NCBI GenBank assembly: GCA_027924585.1
Contig: BSBM01000123.1
Span: 18,416,001-18,480,000 of the forward strand
Direction: 5' to 3'
Length of the DNA: 64,000 bases
Origin: Larix kaempferi
Lineage: Eukaryota > Streptophyta > Pinopsida > Pinales > Pinaceae
Positions 57,176 through 64,000 of the stretch are shown one piece after another. The position numbers and the translations under genes are program-made. The notes below the pieces were generated by a model. It was not told where the DNA came from. It worked only from the letters and a program-made list of their open reading frames with translations, and ran no database searches. Each line of letters opens with the position of its first letter. The first letter of the stretch is position 1.

Positions 57176-57782
57176 TGTTGATATATTGTAACTTCAAAGA
57201 ATATTATAATTGTACTTTATTATTCCGGAGATGTTTCATTCCTCCTTGAAGATCTTATTGTATATTCGGAGATGTTTATTCCTCCGTCGGAATGTGGTAA
57301 CTTGGGTTATTAGACTTCCCTAGTGGGGGTCGGCCCTATATGTGTTATGTGGGTCAAAGGGTTATTAGACCACCCTAGAGGGGTCGGCCCAGTCAGTTGT
57401 AGTGGGGTATTTAACCCATTGGTTAAATACGAGCCTACATGTCTTGTGTAAAAGACAAGTCGGAGTAGTGTATAAATAGAGGAGGTGTGTTCCTCATTTA
57501 AAACACACATTCACTCACTTGAGAGTGGCGCACTTATGGAGGAGAGGTCTGCTATGGTGGAGGAGGAGATCATGTCTTTGGTTTGCATCTTTGTATATTG
57601 CTGGTCATCTATATTGAGGAAGCTTTGCTGGGTTTTCTACCCCATGAGGGTTTCCCAGGATAAATCTGTGTCTCTTGTGTTTATGTTGTGCTTGTTGTTT
57701 CTTCAGTGATCCTGTATATGCTATTATTGTGAAATGGAATGTAATGCTGCTATTTTCTGTCTTAGCATATTAAATCTTAACA
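57176..57782 (+). mobile_element. Solo LTR inserted in copia integrase, 607 bp
   Basis: Ends TGTTGATATATTG and TAAATCTTAACA; flanked by exact TTGAT duplications (57171-57175 and 57783-57787). Removing it and one duplication restores the integrase frame. It contains GGGTTATTAGACCACCCTAG, GGGGTCGGCCC and GTATAAATAGAGGAGG, and is in the opposite orientation to the copia. There is no internal region or second LTR, so it is a recombined (solo) LTR. It resembles the LTRs of the copia it hit. Confidence 0.9.
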
Positions 57783-58787
57783 TTGATCATGTATCATTGT
57801 CTTTACTACTTCCATAATGGTTCTATTCTTTCTTTTCGCAACACCATTTTGTTGAGGATTGCAGGGAGTAGTTAGTTCCCTCTTAATTCCAGCTTCCTTA
57901 CAAAATACTTCAAAATATTTTGAAGTATATTCTCCGCCATTATCTGTTCTGAGTATTTTGATCTTCTTCTCATAATGATTTTCTATCAAGTCGTTGAACT
58001 CCTTGAACTTTCCAAAGACTTCATTCTTTCCTTTTAGAAAGTATACACAAGTATTTCTGGAGTAGTCATCAATAAATGTAAGGTAGTATTCATGTCCACT
58101 CAAGGATGTGGAGGGAATTGGTCCACATACATCTGAGTGAATCAATTCCATGATACTTTTAGTCTTTGTTTCACTCTTTGGAAATGGGTTCTTGATATTC
58201 TTCCCTTTTGCACATCCTTTGCATGTGCCATCATGATCAATCTTTAAGTCCAGTAGTCCTATGACTACTTTGCTTACATGAGGTAGTGCTTTGTATTTTA
58301 TATGAGAAAGCCTCCTATGCCATAGCTCACTTGGGCTAGTGGCTTCATGAACAAGGGCAGCTTCTGGATGACCCTTGATTTTATATAGACCTCCTTCTTC
58401 TTCACCAATGATAATTGCATCCTCAATTGATTTTCCTTTGGACCACATGAGTACTTGTCCATCTATGAATGCAACCTTATAACCTTTCTTATCTAAAGCT
58501 GGGATAGAAAGTAAGTTCTTCTTCAAACCTGGTACATATAGTATCTCCTTCATCTTCAATGGATTTACAGAATCAAGTTTGTAGCTTGCTTCACCAATTC
58601 CCTTGATGGGATATTGATAGTAATCTCCTAAAGATACTTTCTGTGGAGAGGTCTTCTCTTCAAGTTTTGCAAGAGTTTTCTTTTGACCTGTCATGTGCTT
58701 TGAAGCACCACTATCAATAAGCCATGTATCTTCTCCAGGTGTTACAGACCTAGAGAGTGCAAAGAATGAGAACATACTCTTCTGCAT
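57783..58787 (-). pseudogene. pol: Copia protease and integrase core
   Basis: In element sense from 58787: protease with DTWLIDSGASKHMTG (catalytic DSG); then the pre-integrase zinc region with ELWHRRLSHIKYKALPHVSK and CKGCAKGKN; then the integrase core with the first Asp in HSDVCGPIPSTS, FIDDYSR, and the second Asp in KILRTDNGGEYTS. In the third motif the usual Glu is Lys (PQQNGVAKRKNRTIM). The frame is interrupted by the solo LTR at 57782 and continues at 57175. It overlaps the end of gag (58750-58787) in another frame. Confidence 0.9.
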
Positions 58788-59688
58788 CTACTTCTTCTAT
58801 TCTAGCTCTTTTCTTTTGAGGCCTTTCCTCTTCTTCTTCTTCTTCACTATCATCTTCTGCTAGGTGTGCTTGATGTCTTTTATGGTGGAAACCCTTCTTT
58901 TTCTTCTTTGAAAGAAAATCCCTAGCAAGTTGTCCTATCTTATGGCAATTGAAACATTGGAATGAGGAGTAATCTCTTCCTTGATTAGTTCCTCTTTTAT
59001 TCTGGAATCTTTGTGGAGGTTGAGACTCCTTGTGACTATCCTTCTTGAAGTGGGATGGATTCCTTCTTTTCTTGGTGTGGGTGGCCAAGGCTTTGTCATC
59101 TTCTTTGAGCAAGGCTTCTCTGTTGGCAACCCTAGCTTCTTCTTGAATGCAATCCTCCCATACCACATCAAAATTCATGCTCTCCTTTTTGGCACACATG
59201 GTTTGGATGAATGACTCCCAAGGTCTAGTGAGACCATTTAGAGCAGTCATGACTAGGTCATCTTCATCAAGGGTATCTCCAATGGCATCTAGTTGTTCCT
59301 TGAATTGGAAAACCTTTGAGAAATAGTCTTGAATAGATTCTCCTTGATTCATCTTGGTTCTCTTCAATTGAGTTCTTAGGTTCATCTTCCTATTGATGTT
59401 CTTCCCCTCATACATTCTGGAAAGGGCATCATACATTTCCTTTGGGTTCTTCTTGGATGCCACTTGGGGAATCAAGTGGTCTTTGATAGGATCAACAATG
59501 ATTCTCTTTTCCCTAATCAATTCCTTCCTATACTTCTCTTTGGCTTCATCTCCCTCAGGTTATGCAACCTCGTCTTTGATATATTGGGCAAGATCATTCT
59601 CTTCAAGAATGAGACCAATCCTGTATTTCCATGCCTATAAATTTTCTATACCTTCTAACTTGTCTTCAAGCTTAGTGCTTGGAGCCAT
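58750..59688 (-). pseudogene. gag: Copia gag with degenerate zinc knuckle
   Basis: Element sense begins at ATG 59688-59686, with two stops (TAG near 59632 and TAA near 59560) in the first 45 codons. It is then open from 59520: KDHLIPQVASKKNPKEMYDA, LKRTKMNQGESIQDYFSKV, ALNGLTRPWESFIQTMCAKK and a basic region before the knuckle. The knuckle reads CFNCHKIGQLARDF: two of four zinc ligands (His and the last Cys) have changed to Gln and Phe. A Glu-rich tail, EDDSEEEEEEERPQKKR, follows. Length is otherwise usual for this lineage. Confidence 0.88.
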
Positions 59689-60137
59689 CTTATCCAGGGG
59701 TCACAGAGATTAAAGTTTCTCAAGAGATAGAAAAACACTTACCAGGAGATGTGCTTGATTGAATTGAGAATACTGGTGTGTTCTACTTCTGGAAACTTCA
59801 GCTTTTCACCTTCTCGATCTGCAACAGAATTTCTGGTTTTCTGGTCTTCACTTTTCTGGTTTACTGGTGCACAGTTTCGCAGCTTTTCTGGTTCACTGGT
59901 GCATAGGTGCGCACTTTTTCTGGTTTTCTAGTCCAGAATTCAAACTAGGGTTTGACAAATCCCGAGGTTATACCCATTCAAAAAATTCGATCTAGGGCTC
60001 AAAACTTCGATTTTGAAGAGGGCTATCCAGCCATGCAATTAGAATCCAAAAATTCCAACTTTTGCGGAAACACTAATTTTCACTAAAGGAAGAGAGAGAG
60101 GTATTTTCACCTTGTGAAAGATGTCATATTCAGGCTA

Positions 60138-60149
60138 GCTCAGATACCA
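60138..60149 (-). other. Primer binding site of copia
   Basis: On the minus strand TGGTATCTGAGC directly follows the 5' LTR, one base from the methionine-tRNA consensus. Confidence 0.8.
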
Positions 60150-60650
60150 TGTTAAGTTTTATCCTAAATTCACAAGCAAGATCATTGAGAGAAACACAAT
60201 CACAAGATAGAAAAAGATTTACCTTGGGAAACCCTCATGGGGTAGAAAACCCAGCAAAGCTTTCCTCAATATAGATAATCAACCCAATACAAGATGTAGT
60301 CCTCAGCAAGAGCTCCTTCTCCTCCTATGCAAATCTCTCTCTCTCTCTCATGCGCGAATCACAAGTGAGTGAATGAATGAGATAAATGAGGAACAACCTC
60401 CTCTATTTATACTCATGTCCTAACTGAATTTTCACCCTATGGGGCCGACCTCTCCTAAGACTGTCTAATAACCCCTAAAAAGCTAACTCAGGGCCGACCT
60501 CACATGGGAGATCTAATAACCCTAGTTACCACACTCTATCGGAGGAATAAACATCTCCATATATACAATAGGGTCACCTCGGAGGAATAGAACATCTCCG
60601 GAATAATAAAATACAAATATAATATTCTTAGAAGTTACAATATTTCAACA
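60150..60650 (-). repeat. 5' LTR (by element sense) of copia
   Basis: 501 bp and nearly identical to 52835-53333. It ends TATTTCAACA, followed by the CATTT duplication. Confidence 0.92.
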
Positions 60651-60655
60651 CATTT

Positions 60656-61019
60656 CAACTTATTACTCTTACTTTAAATTTTCTCCTTGCAGGGATAGGA
60701 TAGTTAGTTTAGATTAGGAATAATTGAATTGATAAGGTAGAAGTGGTAAGACGAGAGGTAAGAACCTGCGCATCACTTGTGAGGCTTCTACCCATCAATT
60801 TCGTTGCTTTAATTAGGGCACTTGCATCTCATACTTTAAACTAAATTTACATAAACGGTGAAACGGGCCGCAACTCGTAAAGGAATTAAACAATTACACC
60901 CACGATATCCAGACCGTTAACCGGACAGATTCCCCATACCAAACAATGGGCGATCTAATTGGGATCGCTCATTGGGGATAATACCAATTGTCGATGCTGA
61001 GAATTTCTGGGCATCAACA
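60656..61019 (+). other. 3' terminal segment of the 47200 element
   Basis: This continues the sequence interrupted by copia at 52834. It includes a possible splice acceptor (TCTCCTTGCAG near 60694), and ends GGGCATCAACA. No protein frame is seen and no match to the element's left end. Confidence 0.5.
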
Positions 61020-62309
61020 GGACCCTAGATGGGGTATACAAATTTATCTTGGAATTGATCCTATACTCGGAATGGGGGATAGCTACAGGTTGTCAAATGA
61101 GTTAATCATGAATTTGCATACTTTAAATATTTATGTTCTAGCTCAAGCAAAAAAGGAGGCGTCTATTGGAAATCAAAACTCTTGCTGGTTAAACTCTACA
61201 GATTTGGGCCTTTGTGGTAGTCTCGGGAAAGAATGGGATAATTTTGTGCTTAATCTAATCTCAGCAGGCATCAAAATAACAAGTAAGAAGGACATGTTAG
61301 TTTGGGATTGGTTGGGTTCTGATGGTGCCCTTAGTGCAAAGATGGCCTATTATTTTCTCTTAACTGAAATTTTTTCTTTCTCTCACAAGTGGTATGCCTC
61401 GAAGATATGGAAGTGGAAGATACTGGTGAAAATCATATGTTTCTTGTGGTTATGTCTCGAAAATCGTGTGCTTACATGGGACAACCTAATAAAAAGGGGT
61501 ATGAAAGGACCTGGCATATGTATTCTCTGTAAGATTGATACAGAATCAATAAATCACTTATAGTTCTATTGTTTGGGCACTATGCAATCAAGCTCTAAGC
61601 TTAACTCATACCTGGAATTCAAATAGTCTTCATGGCAGTTTACAGAATTGGTTGAAGAAAAATGCTATGTCTAAGGAGATTCCTATATTTATAATATGGG
61701 AAATATGGAAGAGTATAAACAGGATGATATTCGAAGGTATAAGCACACATGTTGCTAAGGTTTTCTCTCGTACCATCAATCACTTTTTTGAATATTGTAA
61801 TCCTTCTTCTATTTCAAAAAAGAGGATTGTCAATCGTCCTAGTTTTGGTATGAATCTTTCAATTGGATTTTTTGATGGTGCCTACAAAGATGGTTTGAGG
61901 GGTGTTGGCATTATATTACATATCAAACCTGGCTATCAGTGCAAGCTAAAAATGGTTGTAGGTTCTAGATCAAATAATAAATATGAGTTGATGACATGTT
62001 GGGGTCTCCTGTGGTATGCCAATAGGTGTGGTCTACAAAGATTACAAATCCTAGCGATTCAAAAGTATAATTAACTGGGAAAATGGCTTACATGATTTGG
62101 AAACTCTTCATTTGTCCTCATGGAAAAGCATAATTTTGGAATTAAGGCAATCTTTTCTTTGGCTAACATTCACTCACATCTTCAGGGAATTTAATGGGGA
62201 GGCAGACAAGTTTTCAAAAGAAGTTGTAGGTGATTTTGATGGTAGCATATGGTTTGAGGATCTTGTTTATGGTATATCCATTGACAAGGGCTCTATCTCT
62301 ATCCTCTAG
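61020..62309 (+). pseudogene. LINE protein, C-terminal domain and RNase H
   Basis: After the insertion the frame gives IYLGIDPILGMGDSYRLSNE, DLGLCGSLGKEWDNF, ALSAKMAYYFLLTE, a KIWKWKILVKIICFLWLCLE block and a zinc-type C-x2-C (CILCKIDTESINHL). Beyond a TAG at 61561 and frame changes comes RNase H: SIGFFDGAYKDGLRGVGIIL, a YELMTCWGLLWYA block, and in another frame HIFREFNGEADKFSKEVVG, to the stop TAG near 62309. The LINE is therefore broken in at least three places. Confidence 0.8.
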
Positions 62310-62353
62310 ATATTGTTATATTTTCTTTTTTATCATAATGTTTTCTGTTTTTG

Positions 62354-62992
62354 TGTTGATGTATTTGTAACTTCGAAAGATATTCACTTGTATATTGTAT
62401 TTTTACTTTATTGTATCCCCAACGGAGATGTATTATTCCTCCGATTGGAAGTGTTGTCATTTGTACTTGCAAGTGTCGCAAGTATTATTGTAAGTGTAGC
62501 AACTTATATTTGATGGGTTATTAGACCACCTTGTTGGGGTCGTCCCTGTATGAGTTGTGTGGGTCAAAGGGTTATTAGACCACCCTAGTGGGGGTCGGCA
62601 GTCAACATTATGTTAAGTAGTTAAGTTGGGGCCGACCTAGTTGAGTAAAGGTCAAGTGAAAGTTAATGTATAAATAGAGAGTGTGTCTCTCTCATTTTAC
62701 ACACATTCTATTATTCACTCACTTCGCATTAGTGAGAGAAGAGGAGGATGTGCACAAGTGGAGGAGGAGCATGTTGCTATAGATATCTATCTCTTGGGTT
62801 TGATCATGGTGATCCTTGTATTGATGCTTACTCTATCTCTGAGGAAGTTGCGGGGTTTTTCACCTTCTTGGTTTTCCCCAGTAAAATTTTTTGTGTCTCT
62901 TGTCTCTTGTCTCTTATGCTTGATATGTTGTACATGTTGTTCTTTCAGTTAAGATCCTAGATCAGAATGAATTAAATTATGAAAAACTAACA
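62354..62992 (+). mobile_element. Solo LTR in LINE 3' UTR, 639 bp
   Basis: Ends TGTTGATGTATTTG and AAAACTAACA, flanked by TTTTG (62349-62353 and 62993-62997). Internal blocks GGGTTATTAGACCACC, GGGGTCGGC and GTATAAATAGAGAG match the other solo LTRs. Confidence 0.9.
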
Positions 62993-62997
62993 TTTTG

Positions 62998-63177
62998 GTG
63001 AATATTTTGATATACAGAGTATTAGAGTATGCTTGTAGGTCTCTTGTATATTGTACCTTTTTGTTGGATGAATCTTGGAATGCTGGTTGGAAAGTAGAAA
63101 ATTGTATGTCTCTTAGACTGCAAGAACTTTGAAGGATGTAACTTTGATTCGAAATGAATAACAAGTTAAAAAAAAAA
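62998..63177 (+). other. LINE 3' UTR end and poly-A
   Basis: This stretch resumes after the solo LTR and ends in ten A residues at 63168-63177. It has no coding frame. Confidence 0.6.
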
Positions 63178-63394
63178 TCCTGCTTGAAAAAAAATATATT
63201 TGAGAAAATTTCATTTTGATGTTGATGTATAAATTATGTATTTTATTTTCAAATTATTAATATGTTTGTTAATAATAATTTGTTAAATTAGTAAGAGTGG
63301 AGTATTTCATCGTTTTTATTAAGATCATGATATTTAGTTTTTTTATTTGTTACAAATATACTTAAATTATATTATCACTATAATGTATAAGCAT

Positions 63395-63987
63395 TGTTGA
63401 TGTACATGTAACTTCGGAATGTATTTCATTTATATATTTATTGTACTCCTATAGAGATGTATTATTCCTCTATATGGAAGTGTCGTCATTTGTATTGACA
63501 AGTGTCGCAAGTGTGTTAACTTGACGATGGGTTATTAGACCACCTTGTAAGGGGTCGGCCCGGATTAATGTAATATGAAGTTATTGTACCTAGATATACA
63601 AGTCGGCCCCATAAGGTTATTGGGAAAACAGGACAAGTATGAATAGAGATTGGGAGATCTCTATTTGGATCACTCATAACTCACACTTCCTTCACTCGGA
63701 AAGTGGCGCACATATGAGGAGGAGGATCATCTGCTAAGAGGAGTCTATCTCTTGTACTTTGGTTGTACTTTGGTTGTGCTATTGCTCTATCTATCTCTGA
63801 GGAAGTTGTGGGGTTTTTCACCTTAGGGTTTTCCCCACAGAAACTCTGTGTGTCTATTGTCTCTCATGCTTTTGATTCTTGTGATGATTAACATGCTTGT
63901 TATGATTGATATGCATTGATATACTGTACATGTTGTTCTCTTAGTAAAGATCCTAGAGTATATTAAATTAATGCTCAAAATTTAACA
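63395..63987 (+). mobile_element. Solo LTR at window end, 593 bp
   Basis: Ends TGTTGATGTACATG and AAAATTTAACA, flanked by AGCAT (63390-63394 and 63988-63992). It shares GGGTTATTAGACCACCTTG, GGGGTCGGCCC, TGAATAGAGATTGGGAG and a GAGGAAGTTGTGGGGTTTTTC block with 62354-62992. It sits outside the LINE, in AT-rich sequence related to 44005-44040. Confidence 0.9.
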
Positions 63988-64000
63988 AGCATCTATATTG

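Larger units (their letters stand above)
52835..60650 (-). mobile_element. Complete but decayed Ty1/copia retrotransposon
   Basis: LTRs at 52835-53333 and 60150-60650 are flanked by exact CATTT duplications (52830-52834 and 60651-60655). On the minus strand the order is LTR, primer site, gag, protease, integrase, reverse transcriptase, RNase H, tandem-repeat 3' region, purine tract, LTR, which is the copia order. A solo LTR interrupts integrase. Stops in gag and pol and a Lys for Glu change in the integrase make it inactive. Many of the damaging changes are C-to-T or G-to-A type, as expected from decay of methylated DNA. Confidence 0.92.
47200..61019 (+). mobile_element. Element with TG...CA ends and 5-bp duplication but no visible LTRs
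   Basis: The boundary is fixed by the LINE: GGACC at 47195-47199 and again at 61020-61024. Deleting one copy and the insert makes the LINE frame continuous. The ends are TGTTGTAGCTGC and GGGCATCAACA. Without the copia nested at 52835-60655 the element is about 6.0 kb. It contains a CpG-rich repeat zone (47380-47860), a TATA box near 47988, an intron-like segment (48131-49226) and a long gag/coiled-coil coding region. TGTTG...CAACA with a 5-bp duplication is LTR-retroelement style, yet I find no copy of the first several hundred bases at the right end. It may be a very decayed or structurally unusual non-autonomous element. Confidence 0.6.
44050..63177 (+). mobile_element. 5'-truncated LINE, host of nested insertions
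   Basis: Coding sequence starts near 44052 inside the region between endonuclease and RT, so the 5' half is absent. It then runs through RT, the C-terminal domain and RNase H to a 3' end with ten A residues at 63168-63177. Three later insertions interrupt it (45061-46505, 47200-61019 and 62354-62992), each with a target duplication. Removing each of the first two with one duplication copy closes the LINE reading frame exactly. The LINE proper is about 3.2 kb. Related AT-rich sequence on both sides suggests it landed in a local tandem repeat, which hides its own target duplication. Confidence 0.85.

Noticed and set aside
52779-61019. Possible 3' LTR of the 47200 element starting at TGTTGTAAATG
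   Set aside because: The first eight bases match the element start, but the following sequence does not align with 47200-47620.

Overview
The window reads as nuclear DNA of a seed plant with a large, repeat-choked genome, most likely a gymnosperm. This is inferred from AT-rich spacers, several plant retrotransposon lineages nested in one another, a spliced plant-type kinase gene, and the absence of any bacterial or organellar gene order. I see one apparently intact host gene: a three-exon phosphoenolpyruvate-carboxylase-kinase-like protein kinase at 33512-34626 (+). Nearly everything else is mobile or tandemly repeated DNA in various states of decay.

Left third (1-25.2 kb). Two blocks of related satellite-like DNA (1-2490 and about 5080-9545) are built from a dimeric unit of about 420 bp. 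The second block is split by a 1.8-kb hAT-like non-autonomous DNA transposon with inverted ends and an 8-bp target duplication. A decayed, intron-containing gene on the minus strand (25140 to 10749) is cut by a copia-derived element without polymerase (11987-24695). That element in turn carries an 8.8-kb Tat/Ogre-like element (13214-22013) that keeps gag, protease and an extra zinc-knuckle ORF but has no reverse transcriptase. Its leader holds a CpG-rich short repeat and then about 800 nt packed with perfect hairpins.

Middle (25.2-44 kb). AT-rich spacer holds local tandem duplications and scraps of LINE-type and other retroelement ORFs. Then come the kinase gene and a minus-strand Ty3/gypsy element (36249-41937) with both LTRs and target duplication, which has lost most of gag and the protease.

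Right third (44-64 kb). A 5'-truncated LINE (about 44050-63177) acts as the target for everything else. It received a second 5'-truncated LINE (45061-46505, poly-A and 16-bp target duplication). It also received an element with TG...CA ends and a 5-bp duplication (47200-61019) that carries a gag/coiled-coil ORF but no LTR that I can see. A solo LTR lies at 62354-62992. The 47200-61019 element was itself hit by a complete Ty1/copia element (52835-60650, minus), and that copia's integrase was then hit by a solo LTR (57176-57782). Another solo LTR closes the window (63395-63987). All three solo LTRs and the copia LTRs look like one LTR family.

Functionally the elements do not form a pathway. The value of the window is the insertion record, fixed by exact target duplications, and a few unusual non-autonomous element designs.
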